Shown: positions 44,124 through 55,263, counted from the first letter of the stretch. The stretch: 64,000 bases of DNA from Mesorhabditis belari (GCA_958450365.1 CAUEEP010000759.1:1436001-1500000), one strand, 5' to 3'. Made by a program: numbers and translations. The notes: a model not told the origin generated them from the sequence alone.

Positions 44124-45192
44124 GAGAAAGAAAGAAAAAGAGAAAGAAAAAGAAAGGAAGAAAGAAAAAAAAAAAAGAAAAAGAAAGGAAAAAGAGAATG
44201 AGACGAAAAGGCGACGAAAAATCGACGCAAATTAACTGCAAATAGGAGCGTAAGGGAACGGACGCAACCTTATCATTCGACGAGCAATCACAAGGTCTCA
44301 AGTCAATGAAATCAAAATTAAAAACAGGCGATTGGATTACGATAGTTTTTTTCTAAAATAGATGCTTTTAGAGAACGCATTAGTCGGGAGAAGAAGCGCA
44401 CTTTACTCTTGCTTTACACTAAACTCTACCCCCACCTTAAACTCCATGCCGTCACAATTCTCCGAGGTGAACAACATGTAGCAAGCTTTCTCATTGCCCA
44501 CATAAACCGATTCCACCATTCGAGACCAACCCTAAACATGAATGACCAGCCCTAAATCAAATGAAATTAAGCATCATTGAAATTACCGGTGGAAAATCAA
44601 CACATTTAGAGCTTCGATCCAAACAAAGACCGAGCACATCGCCTGGCAATTTGTTGATTGAGAATAAAAAGTAAATTGAATAGCTTTATCTCTTTTATCT
44701 CTTTTGACATCTAATTGCAAGTTTTATAGCCACAAACCTTGATAGAGCGGTTTCTGAAACAAGGCGATCCCTTGGGTGCCGCATTGGGGTTGGTCGGTGT
44801 CCTGTGGATAGAATTTTTCTATATATTTTAGGGATATTGTAAGTTTAGATCTCACTACAGTAACCCGACTTAAAGTATCCAGCTAGACTTACTGTAACCA
44901 GGAAACCAGACCTACTGTAACCAGGAAACCAGACCTACTGTAGCTAGAAAACCAGACCTACTGTAGCTAGAAAACCAGACCTACTGTAGCTAGAAAACCA
45001 GGACCACTGTAGTTAGAAAACCCCAGGCTTACTGTAGCTTTCATTATCTTAGCTTTATACTTTAAAATCTCTCACATAGGCACTCCGATATGGGTCCTCG
45101 TGACCTCCCGCTTCATTTCCACCGCCAACATTTGCCTGCGCCTCACTCCATTTCACCAACACACAAATCACCAAGACTAGATGGGAAAGCAT
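42990..45192 (-). CDS. Secreted six-Cys beta/gamma-crystallin-like family member 5 (148 aa)
   Basis: Complete model, exons in transcription order: 45192-45076, 44801-44738, 44642-44587, 44531-44436, 43103-42990 (TGA); all joins keep phase. Exon 1 is a signal peptide ending near SEAQA, then a Gly/Asn-rich spacer. The domain follows: Cys, IALF, YQG, GLCL, C-x-D-F-P, Gly-Trp, S-V-Y-V, CYMLF, NCDG, then TENL and a last Cys. It is the cleanest member and shows that the minimal unit is signal peptide plus domain. If the last intron is retained, translation reaches a stop about 10 codons later, giving a short alternative tail that also occurs in member 3. The last intron (1.3 kb) holds a dispersed repeat and GAAA tracts. 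Confidence 0.85.
43705..43935. repeat. Dispersed repeat, inverted match to 25545-25732
   Basis: It carries the complement of the acceptor used by exon 4 of family gene 1 (CTGTAAAACTAGAG). Confidence 0.7.
44880..45020. repeat. About 24-bp repeat ACTGTAGCTAGAAAACCAGA
   Basis: Five to six units in the first intron of family gene 5. Confidence 0.8.
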
Positions 45193-45479
45193 TTTTCTGA
45201 AACTTTACAAAAACTGGATATTGGATAAATCAGAAAAGAAAAAGAATTGTATTGCCCGGAGAAGCTGATTGGTATTGGGCTTTCATGTAAGATTAGCGGA
45301 ATTAATTTTCTTGGAAAATGTGCCACGTTGAGTTGGCTGTCAAAGAAATTAGTGCTTGAGAATTTGGGGACCAACAAAAATGATTGATTTGTTGATTTGT
45401 TGTTGATTGATTGCATTAGTTGTTGGGTGTTTTTTTGCTGTCGTTGACTCGGTTACTTATCTCATGCTAAACCCAAGAA

Positions 45480-45960
45480 AAGACGGAATAAAATGAATAT
45501 CTCCAATCGATTCGCCGATCCAGAAAACCCCCGGGTACAAATTTCCAGCTGAATATCTTTTTGTGCCATCTACAAAGCAAAAGAGAAATCCCTAAATGAC
45601 TGTCAAAGTGTTCTTTGTGCGGCGGCGTAATCGCTCTCCATCTGGCACACGGCCCCGGATAGGGTGCTGCGCTTTTGGAATCGGAAGGAGAAGAAGAGGT
45701 GAGCGAATGATTCTAATAAATGGGGGGGGGTTGGAAGGGGGGGAGGATTTTTCGCGTGAAGTATCTAGGACTTATCTAGGAAGGTGCTTCCCTCTTGGAC
45801 TCCGCAAAAGAGAAGGAGCGGTGAGCGACTGAGCCGGTTTAGCCATTTTTGGCCACTATGCCCAAATTCTTGGAAGCAATTTTTCCCCTTAAATTTGACT
45901 GTATTTTTGCTAGGTCCAGACCCAAGAAACCCGGTAAAAACCATAATTATTACTTGAAGT
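45480..45960. repeat. Dispersed repeat, copy 2
   Basis: Direct match to 22920-23500, upstream of family gene 5. Confidence 0.8.
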
Positions 45961-46749
45961 ATCATATTTGACTGAGCTATGCCTAAACTTTTGAATGTTG
46001 CTAAACTGCTAAACTTTTAATTTGCTATGCCTAAACTTTTGAATAACTGCTATGCCAGATAGATTTTTGCGTTAAATTTGTTGAAATTTTCCTATGAATT
46101 CGACGTCCTGTAAACTAGATATGATTTCGATAACTTCCATATGACTATGCATAAGTTTTAGCAAGAAAAATTAAAGTTAAAAGTTAAAGTGGGCATCTAA
46201 AAAGATTCCGTGAATAGAATTGAATTGAGAGTTGAATGGGAAAACCCGAACTCTGAACTATTTTGAGAGTTTTCTATAAGACTCATGAGTTTTGGCTCCC
46301 CAATCTTTCTACATGTCAATAATGTACGGTAACTTTATTTTGTTTTGCGGAAATTCCAAAGCTATTTTTCCTACATTGTGGTGAATCTCGATCAAGCAGT
46401 TTTTCAGAAAATCGTTTTTTATTAACCAATAGATTATCAGAAAAGATGTTTCTTGTTTTTTGAAAGAAGAAAATGCAGTTTCTTGTTTCTTTCGTTATTG
46501 GAAATCGAAAAGAAATGAATAAATTATTGTTGGCATTGTGGGAAAATAAACCGTGAAGGACTTGGTACCAGAATTGATTTCCTGGAAACACTGATGAAAT
46601 TAGAGAAAAGCTTTCAAAGGGGTTTTCAAAAAAAGATGAAGAAAAAAGATGATGAAGAACGGAAATGAGAACAAGTGTTGAAAGCTATGAGATTAAGGTT
46701 AATGCTTTAGTAGTATTTGTAGGTTAATGCTCGAGGTGTGATCATTGCA

Positions 46750-46965
46750 GGCAATTCTCCATTCGCTTCTTCTTCCCCTTTCCTCCATTCGCTTCTTCTT
46801 CCCCTTTCCTCCATTCGCTTCTTCCTCCACTTTCCTCCATTCGCTTCTTCTTCCCCTTTCCTCCATTCGCTTCTTCTTCCCCTTTCCTCCATTCGCTTCT
46901 TCCTCCACTTTCCTCCATTCGCTTCTTCTTCCCCTTTCCTCCATTCGCTTCTTCTTCCACTTACT
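46750..46965. repeat. Minisatellite CTCCATTCGCTTCTTCTTCC
   Basis: About eight units with higher-order alternation of CCCC and CCAC variants. Frames on both strands are artefacts. Confidence 0.9.
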
Positions 46966-47755
46966 TCTTGGTTTCAATGTTTGATTCACTCTCTAGTTAA
47001 AAAAACACCTTCCAGGATCAGAGAACTATCAGCTTTCTTCAGCTTCTTCAGCTTCAGCAATTCTGATACTGTTCGCTAACAATCGGACCATTATTTCATG
47101 AAAAAATGACGCTCTTTCAAAGACTATATAGAGTTTTTATTTCAAAAGTGTAAAATAGCAAGTTCTCTATGCTGAAAGTAAACTTTCGATTTATTATTAA
47201 AGAAAATAGAACCATTTTTGACGCGTTAAGCTCTTTCCCTTGCTCAGTCAATGTTTTTCTCGTAAACTATTGCAAAAAAAATGCTCACCACCAAAATCGT
47301 ATCACTCTAAAAAGCGAAAAAGACTATTTCAAAACTACAAATTTCATCACTAAAGTGAATTTCTTCAGCGAAACCGAGGCAATGACTGTTCTCCAATTCA
47401 ACCACAACGCAACGCTCCGTCTTTACACAACGTGACGCCGTGTATTTCTCTTTGGACAAAGAAAGACAAGATTGCCTCATTTCGAAGATTTACGAAACGT
47501 TTTCAATTCTCTATCTAATCTTTGTTTATTTCTTTTGCTGAAGGAGAAAAAATAGCTAGAGGAAGAGAAAGATGCAAATAAAACAGGTTAACGAATGGAT
47601 TTTTGGCTGTAAAGATCGATTTTTAGTTGTAAAGATCGATTTTTAAGAAAGATTATGTTAAGATTTTATTGTTTAGCTTTTAGATCTTTGTAGCTTTCAG
47701 AGCTTTCAGAGCTTTCATCAAAATTGTCATCAAAATTCGATTTTAGAGGCCTTTT

Positions 47756-50349
47756 ATGGAGGAGGAGCTGATTCGAATTGAGGGTAATTTATTGATTTTC
47801 GATGAAGAAGTCGTCCTTCGGAGAGCGCTGAATGCTTGGAAGAAATGCGATGAAAAGGTAAGCAAAAAAAAAGAGAAGGGTTGAGGAAAACTACCCGAAA
47901 AACTAGCCGAAAAACTTTTTAGAAAAGTAGTTCTCGTTTTTCAGACTGTTTACAATGAAATCATCGCGTTAACGAATAAAATCACGAAAAATTACTTCGA
48001 CGAGCAAAAAAATGAGTTCATTGCCCATGTGGAGAAGATCGATGAAGAGAAAGTGGAGAAAATCGTGGGAATCATTTTCGAGAGAGCAATGGAGGAACCC
48101 GAGTTTTGCAAGCTTTATGTGCAGCTGTGTCAGGCACAGGTGAGCAAATTGTATAAAGTTGGTATAAAAGGGGAACTTGATCGGGTAAAGAAGAATAATT
48201 GTTTGTTAATTGAATAATTGTTAAGCAGTTTTTCAAATCAGAATTTATAAAGAGATCAGCAGTTAACTGTTTATCGTATTTATTCTAATAGAAAGCTACT
48301 TACCGTATTTGTTCTATTCATGGTCCTCTATTGAGCTTCTAGAAGAGACTGGCCTTCCAGAAGAGACTGACCTTCCAGAGGAGACTGACCTTCTAGAGGA
48401 GACTGATCTTCTAGAGGAGACTGATCTTCTAGAGGAGACTGATCTTCTAGAGGAGACTGACCTTCTAGAGGAGACTGATCTTCTAGAGGAGACTGATCTT
48501 CTAGAGGAGACTGGTCTTCTAGAGTGATCTTCTAGAGGAGACTGGTCTTCTAGAGGAGACTGGTCTTCTAGAGGAGACTGGTCTTCCAGAGGAGACTGTG
48601 ACATTCGGGAAATGACATTTGGGCCAAGAGCCCTGGTGACAATTGGGAAATGCATCCATCATGCCCAAATGGTAAACGGGATCGAGTTTAGAGAAGAGAT
48701 TCCTTAAGCGAACCGATGCTGGAATGCGGTTTTGAGCTTCAAGAAAATTCCAAATCCATCGGATTAAGTTGAAGATTAAGATTGAGGGTGGACGCTAAAA
48801 GTTGCCAAGACGGGAAAATGCTGCTTGCGCCAGTCCTGAACCACTCGAGCTTTATAAGCACCAGCAACATCCTGCATAAAACACCAAATCCTGTTGCCAA
48901 AGTGATTTTTGGCTCATGAAAGAAGATCTTTTTTTAAGTCTGTCGAGATAGTTGTTGAAACTAGCATTGATGCTCTGAGGCGGTTGCAATAATCCTGTCG
49001 CATCATGTACAGTAAATCTTTCAGATCTCGGCTGATCATCAAAAAGCAGAGACTTCGAAATTCGCCGAGATTCTCATCACGAAAACCCAGCGACTCTTCG
49101 ATTTTCTTTTTGGAGAGGATTCGAAAAATGAGGTGAGATATGGGAAAATGTCTTTTGATACTATTGACAATAAGTAGAAGAAAGGTTTGACAAGATTTAC
49201 TTGGACAAATTGACACACTGAATCTAAAGATATGCTGGTTTACTGTAGTTAGATACCACCCTCAAAACAGTTAGATAGTTCTAGAGATGCTGGTAATCAG
49301 TTAGATACTCTAAGGCTCTAAAAATATCATAATTTTCTAGCAACCTTTCAGATCAATGGGCCCACTCAAATCGAGATTCTGTTAAAAGAAAAGGAAAAAA
49401 TGGAGCAATCATTGAAGAGCTCGAGATCACGGGAATCTAGCGCCTCGCTTGCCGAGATCGAAGTGAAATTGAAATGGAAACAAAATGGGTTCATTAAGTA
49501 AGTTTTTTTAAATAAGAATTCCAGTAGTTAATGCCAAAATTTAGTCTCATCGGTCAGCTGTACTTGGCGAAAATCGTGAACCCGAGAATCGTGAACTATT
49601 GTTTGAAGAAAATGATGCAACAATTGAAAAAGCCGACGGAGGATGAAGAAATCGATTGGCGACAAGAGAAAGTTGAGGTGGGATGGGTAGAAAAAAAACT
49701 GATGAGCCTACTCAGAGTTACTATGAGTTGCAAAAAGCTACCCGTACTCGGATGTTGAGTTGACTGGTGAGCTAGTACCAAATTGGCTTGGCCTGGCTTG
49801 GCTGGCTTGGCTGGCTGGCTTGGCTTGGCTTGGCTTGGCTTGGCTTAACTTCAGTCTGAAGCTAGCTAATGCTCCTAATCCCGATAGGATTACGGTAGTT
49901 TCTCGATAGGATTATGGTAACTTTCTTGATAGGATTACGGTAGTTTACCTAGGAATTACCATGCGAAAGCTCAGCGAGATGACTGTAGCCTTTCTTGAGC
50001 GCACGCTTTAGAAAACTAGTTAGTCTGGTCTTTAGTGTAGTCTGGGCATAAGCGCCAAATAAAAACTACCTAAAAACTACCTAAAAACTTACCAAAAAAC
50101 TCTTCCAGATGTCGATTCTTGGCTTTTGCTCTCTTCTCCAACTTGTCGCCGAAGATTTGGTCAAAAATTCGACAACAAACGAGATTGAGACTTTGCGATT
50201 TTTGCTCGATTTCTTGTATGAGAATCGTCAGCGCACCGTCAACCGGATACGGTTTGATTTACGGTTAAAACTTGAAACATAAAATCGATTTCAGGTTTTC
50301 CATTATGGACACTCACGAGACTACTGCCCCAATGCTTTCTAGGATCTGA
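47756..50349 (+). CDS. MIF4G-domain protein (eIF4G-like), 293 aa
   Basis: Exons: 47756-47857, 47945-48139, 49025-49132, 49352-49497, 49545-49677, 50109-50251, 50295-50349 (TGA), all in phase. The protein resembles the MIF4G domain of eIF4G. Exon 2 has an acidic helix then IFERAMEEPEFCKLYVQLC, like the eIF4G segment IFEKAI.EP.F...Y..MC. Exons 4-5 carry GFI.NLIGQLYLAKI, like the IKFIGELFKLKML segment. The last exons have RIRF, which ends the domain. There is no eIF4E-binding, RNA-binding or MA3 region, and it stops at the domain boundary. A role in translation initiation (binding eIF4A) is inferred from family. Further 5' exons are possible, because an acceptor lies 11 bp before the ATG. Intron 2 holds an 18-bp minisatellite. 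Confidence 0.75.
48340..48600. repeat. 18-bp minisatellite CTTCTAGAGGAGACTGAT
   Basis: About 14 units in intron 2 of the MIF4G gene. Confidence 0.95.
49785..49848. repeat. (GGCTT)n-type short array
   Basis: Short GGCTT/GGCTGGCTT units in intron 5 of the MIF4G gene. Confidence 0.8.
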
Positions 50350-50414
50350 AAAATAAAGAAATAAATTTTTATGCACGAAGAAAGTTCTTTGAGAATGAGA
50401 ACACAATGAAAAAA

Positions 50415-50665
50415 GAAAAAGCGAAAGGCCAAGTACTGGAGGCCAAGTACTGGAGGCCAAGTACTGGAGGCCAAGTACTGGAGGCCAAGTACTGGAGGCC
50501 AAGTACTGGAGGCCAGGTACTGGAGGCCAGGTACTGGAGGCCAAGTACTGGAGGCCAGGTACTGGAGGCCAGGTACTGGAGGCCAGGTACTGGAGGCCAG
50601 GTACTGGAGGCCAGGTACTGGAGGCCAAGTACTGGAGGCCAAGTACTGAAAGCCAAGTACTGAAA
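50415..50665. repeat. 15-bp minisatellite GGCCAAGTACTGGAG
   Basis: About 16 near-perfect units. As the unit length is a multiple of three, several long frames appear (Trp-Pro-Pro type), but none has a plausible gene context. Confidence 0.95.
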
Positions 50666-51174
50666 GCCAAGAACTGTAGTGTATTTGCACGAAAAAGTTC
50701 TTTGAGAAACATAATGAAAAAAGAAAAAGCGAAAACAGAAAAAGCAAAAAAGATTAAATTTGCATATTTGTCTAAAATTTACATAGAAAACTCCTGGTAA
50801 ATGAAAAGCGCTGGCCGAAATTCTTCATTTTCTTTTCTTCTTTACTCACTGACATGTTGCGTCTCTTCAAGTCATTGATTACTCGATTATTTAGCAAAAG
50901 CGAACGACGAACTGAATCGAGTGACGATTTGCTAATTTTGTTCAAGTTGCTTCGCATAACTTTTGATTTCTAGGATCACTCGCTGCGAGTGCCAGTGACT
51001 ATGTGAGTTTGGCTTTTGTTTTATTTACTTTTTAGCAAATTTGATTCTTTTAGCTTAGATCTGCATCAAAAACCTGCAAAAAATAGGCTTTGATCTAAGA
51101 TTTTCAAATGGCTCTTGTTTTAAAAAGATCTCCCCAGTTTTAATTGCCTGTTTACGAATTACCTACGGTAGACA

Positions 51175-51857
51175 AGCGGTAGACAACGATATTTTGAGGG
51201 CTGCAATCGAATCGAATCCATGTCAAACGACGCGTGAACTTGCTCAACAGTTTCTATGTTGTTCAAAAGTTTCTATGTTCAAATTCTACCATTGATGAGC
51301 ATCTCCACGCCATTGGAAAGGCGATCAGATGCGGGAAATGGCTTCCTCACGAGTTAAGCAGTGCAAAAAAGGCTTCCTCACGAGTTAAGCAGTGCAAAAA
51401 AGGCTTCACGAGTCGCTATTACCGGAATCCTCATCCGCCACGCTACAGATCATGGCTTTTTTTGACTCTCTCGTTACTGGAGATGAGAAGTGGATCTATT
51501 TCGATAATACTGTTCGAAATGGCTAGAACCAGGAGAACGGTCAAATCCGACCGTGAAACCGGACATTCATGGGAAAAAGGTCATGCTCTCAGTATGGTGG
51601 AATAACAAAGGCCTTGTTTATTTTGAGTTTCTACAACCCGGCCAAACAGTCACATCAGACCTCTACAAGCAGCAAATTGGTCGGGTCAATCTCATTCGTC
51701 AATTGCTCAACAGTTTCTGTGTTCAAATTCTACCATTTTCTACCATTGATGAGCATATCCACGCCATTGGAAAGGCGATCAAATGCGGGAAATGGCTTCC
51801 GTCTTCCGGCTTCACGAGTTAAGCAGTGCAAACACTCGTTGATATCCGAACAACCTA
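51175..51857 (+). pseudogene. Mariner transposase pseudogene
   Basis: Pieces of a mariner transposase in shifting frames: a helix-turn-helix stretch with AIESNPCQTTRELAQQF, then HAIGK...GKWLPHEL, then TGDEKWIYFDN (a catalytic Asp region) and MLSVWWNNKG. Segments are internally duplicated (the STIDEH..AIGK block occurs twice). The right end GAACAACCTAATA resembles a mariner terminus. It is non-functional. Confidence 0.85.
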
Positions 51858-52087
51858 ATACTTGTCAAAATGTGAATAAATTATATGATTTGAAATTTTA
51901 TTATATTTTATCTTTATTATATTCGTTTTCTAATCAATCACAGACAATTTTTTGATACAATTTGAGACTATGATGGTAAAGGCAAGGGTTTCCCGTATTC
52001 TGTTAACATCACAGAGAAGTAGACGGCTGTTTTAAGCTTTGGCAATGAGATAAAAACATGATTTTCAATCTGTCAATGTCAATCAAT

Positions 52088-54625
52088 TTATAGTAGAAAG
52101 ATTCCCTGAAAACGGGATTTGATTATTTCATTCACTCGACTGTGAGCTTCTTGCAGTGAAGGAATGTTGAAAGTTGGCGGGAGAAGGAGCACCAAAATTC
52201 GCTCGTTCACCTGAAAATTTTGATTGAAATGATATTTTTTCGATTCGATTCTATTTTCGATCGATTTTTAGCTTTTAGCTTTTAGTTTTCCTTTTAAACC
52301 CGCCTTTTTAATGACAATCCACCAATCTCGGCTCTCTTTCACAATACATTCGCCGAAATCTTCGCTTGCTTCGAGTAGACGATCGTACGTCTCGCAAACG
52401 ATGCTAAATGTGTCAATTATCACAGAAAACTACCGTAAATACTTTAATAGTACCCCATCCCCCTCGTACAGTCGCGTAGTCGCAAAAGTTTTTTAGTATT
52501 TCATTTTTTTCAAAGCACCCGTACTTCCAAAAAATGCGTCTTTGGTATCAAAAAATAGCGCTGAATTTCAGCTATTTTTTGATATCTAAATGCGCATTCT
52601 AGCATAAACCAGTGTCGAGAACAACTCGTTCAAAGCTAGACTACACAACACTCCGCACCGTCATTATAGGGGTGGGGTACTATTACAGTCTTTACGGTAG
52701 GCAAGGTTTCTGAAATACGGTAGGTTTTTTTTAGAAAACACTTTAGTCAGTAAACTTTTCTGTCAGTAAACTCTACTTCACTTACTTGTGAACACTTTGT
52801 GGAACTGCTGGCAACTGGGGAGTATTCTTTGAAGTAATTCCCCCAACTAGGGGTGATTGATGAAAAGAGGTTCGAAGTGATAAAGAGGATGGATTGTAGT
52901 AAATGTAATGGAAATCCGAGACTCGAAGCTCGCTGTTTTCGGTCGAGATGCTTAATTTTTGTCTGATAAAGTATTTTCTTGCTTTTTTTTTGCTCACCTT
53001 TCACCAATCATACTTGCCAATTTTGGTAACTCGGCTCCCAAAAATCCATCCATATTTCTCATCATTAATCGAGTCACTTCAGTGTTGACAAATAAGCATA
53101 TTGTGGCATTCAGCGATCGATAGACAAGCTAAATTTTGTTCAATTTCCATTTTCCTTTTTTGATAAATACCAGTTTGTGTTCTTCATAGGATTCATCGGC
53201 TGCTGTCAGAAAAACCGTTGGTGGAGAACAATCCTGAAAGAGTGACAATTTGTGCTAATTGAAAATGCTAATTAAAAAAGCTAATTGAAAATCTTACAAG
53301 TGTGATAGGTAGATCATTTTGCAAATCGGTGGGTCCTGTTAGCCATTTACCTCCAGGGACCCTTTAAATGAATGGATTACGGTTGGATTGGATGTTGGAT
53401 TTGATATGAACCTCGTGTTTGGCTCGAGTTCAGCCCTCAGCGACATTGGCAGCAGATTTTCTGTCAGATAGCTAAATTTTACTCATTCGAAGCCTCTTTT
53501 TGTGATTTTACTCACCGATATAATGATGGTAGATCGGCTTTACTCACTGAATAGTACAGCAACTTGTCTTGGTAGAGAAACAACATCTTCGAAACGGCAG
53601 GAAAATCCTCTTTCACTTCGGCTAGCAGAGTTTCGATGGTCAGAAATGGGGTTCCTATAAGGATTGTCTTGGGATTTTTTGCAAACAAACCGTTCAATGG
53701 TTGAAAGTCGACCCCAATGAAATGATTCAAGAGGGGCATGTTAAAGAGACGAAGTTGAGAAAAATATCGTCCAAAGAAATAGTCGAGTCGCTGTTGGAAT
53801 AAAGTTTCGTCTGCTCTTCGAAAATCTTCCATTGGGCCTAAATTCTTGACTTTGCTTCGAGTTTGCTCGTCATGATTCTCGTCAGTCATGATTTTTACTC
53901 ACCAAAGAACAATTTGAACATTTTGTAAGCTTCTATCAGAACCGAGCGAAGTGTTGGCATGAAGATCGTGTACTCGAAATTCTTGCTAGCTTGCCTAAAA
54001 AAATACTTGTGGTAGCAGTTTAGAACCAACAAAAAAGGTTAGAACCAACAAAAAAAGTTTAGAACCAACTTGTCAAACGAAATTCCAAGCAGAAATTCTC
54101 CATGCTCAACCTGGACGTAGACCTGGGCTGTTTTATCCGTCATCACATCTCGATAAGGGAAATCTCCCTATAAAATTTTCATTTGCATAAATTTTATAAA
54201 TTACCTCAAAATTTTGATTCTCCTTATCGGAAAAATCATTCATAAAGTTGACGATGGCCTCAGCGAAACCCGTAACTTCGGTCTAAAATCCATCGTAGAT
54301 TTCAAAGTTGAAAATGAGTCATTAACCTGTCTTGTTTTATCCGGTGGTGTTCCAGGTTGTGTGTAGAAGTACATCACCTAAACTTCGGTATGCAAAAACG
54401 CCTTCCTTTACGTCTCCTACCCGTTTATGCTCTTCTCCTTCTCGTCGGCCACTCAATGGATGTGCCACGAAGAAGTAGTCGATTAGATCCGAAATCAGGC
54501 AGAGTGCGCCTCTAAAACTGATGTTATTATCTGATTTTACTATTGAGGCATACCTACCTATGCGTCGTTGCAGCCGTGTAATTTCCATAGCTGCTCGACA
54601 AATAGCGCAACGGGCTTTGAAGCAT
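52088..54625 (-). CDS. ccz-1: Vacuolar fusion protein CCZ1 homologue (about 494 aa)
   Basis: Exons in transcription order: 54625-54558, 54511-54421, 54377-54327, 54282-54205, 54167-54070, 53994-53903, 53837-53691, 53654-53516, 53471-53412, 53361-53298, 53233-53171, 53128-52998, 52962-52786, 52403-52300, 52210-52088 (TAA). It matches CCZ1 along its length: a YFF...REGEEHKR longin-type start, EAIVNFMNDFS, the RLDYFFGRYF..L helix, FLYQDKLLYYS, YLTENLLP, WLTGP, FHYIYYNP, DWWIVIKK and a C-terminal GIFLL. CCZ1 pairs with MON1 as the guanine-nucleotide exchange factor that activates Rab7 on late endosomes. Length fits the family (human about 480). The last junction is one base out of phase. The 54634 acceptor and 121-bp gap suggest it is the downstream gene of an operon. 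Confidence 0.9.
52431..52699. mobile_element. MITE family 2, copy 2
   Basis: It has TIRs TACCGTAAATACT and complement, and an interior closely matching 8349-8588 in the same orientation. It sits in the intron between exons 13 and 14 of the CCZ1 gene, counted from its 3' end as the second intron. Confidence 0.85.
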
Positions 54626-54633
54626 TCGGAATG

Positions 54634-54640
54634 CTAAATT
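54634..54640 (-). promoter_or_regulatory. Likely trans-splice acceptor of ccz-1
   Basis: AATTTAG on the - strand lies 8 bases before the chosen ATG, with the upstream gene's stop about 107 bp away. This fits spliced-leader addition to a downstream operon gene. Confidence 0.5.
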
Positions 54641-54746
54641 TTTATAAATCGTAAACTAGATGCATCTTGAAAGACAAAGAAGAAAGAGTACCCGTTGTAA
54701 AAACCGTATGCAAACAAGAAACAAACATTAATAACTAAAATGTGGA

Positions 54747-55261
54747 CTAAAGATCAGGAAATAACATTGACTTAAGGCAGTGATTTTCTTGTTGAATTTT
54801 CTCGAGATCCTCGAGCGTCTTTTGATATTTCATCTTTGTGTCAATGAGTAGAGAAACGAGTTCATCTCGAGTTTTCCCAGCGGTTTGTTCAATCTCAGTT
54901 TCTTTCTCGAGGGCAACAAAATGATCCAAATCCATCCTCTCGATTTCATCTTTTACATCCCTCTCGATCTGCGACCATGTTTTTGACGCCCTTCGCGTTA
55001 AAGGAGCTCTCCTGGCCACTTTTCTCTCTTGAGCAGCTTCTCGTTCCTGTGCATCTTGAATCAAAAACGATGTGCTGTTGAAGGGAGCTCTTCCCCCCGC
55101 GCGATGAGCCGAGGAGAGCGCCGAGGCGGTGAGCTGTTGTTGGACTTCTTGGCACGACGGCGACGAATCTTTTTCTTTTTTGGCACATTTTCATCCTTTG
55201 AAGCGGCTGAATCGGTCGATGATTGTAAAGAGGGCCGACTCCGCGATGAAGAAAAGGCCAT
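54747..55261 (-). CDS. Basic coiled-coil protein of unknown function (one-base frame break)
   Basis: The start at 55261 follows a TTTTTTCAG acceptor by two bases. The N-terminal part is Ser/Arg/Lys-rich with a KKKKIRRRR nuclear-type basic patch and an RRSPRL motif. The second part has RRAPLTRRASK and then a long charged coiled coil ending in SMLFPDL. The two parts are in different frames, separated at a run of six G at about 55102-55107. One extra G would join them, and no intron signals explain the shift, so a homopolymer error or a real frameshift is likely. About 171 residues if joined. I do not recognise the family; the composition suggests a chromosome-associated or kinetochore-type protein, but this is weak. 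It lies immediately upstream of ccz-1 on the same strand. Confidence 0.6.
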
Positions 55262-55263
55262 TT

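Larger units (their letters stand above)
45193..47755. other. Intergenic, no gene seen
   Basis: Dispersed repeat copy 2 (45480-45960), then AT-rich sequence, then an array of about 27-bp units with TTCTTCCCCTTTCCTCCATT (46750-46965). A frame at 47169-47435 has no recognisable feature. Confidence 0.5.
50350..52087. other. Spacer with minisatellite and dead mariner
   Basis: A 15-bp array (50415-50665) starts about 65 bp after the MIF4G stop. AT-rich sequence follows, then a mariner pseudogene (51175-51857), then AT-rich sequence to the CCZ1 3' end. Confidence 0.6.

Noticed and set aside
47169..47435. 88-residue + frame upstream of the MIF4G gene
   Set aside because: No recognisable motif and it cannot be linked in phase to the MIF4G exons.
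50239..50747. Repetitive Trp-Pro and Thr-Gly frames of 85-157 residues
   Set aside because: A 15-bp minisatellite leaves all frames open; it begins about 65 bp after the end of the MIF4G gene.
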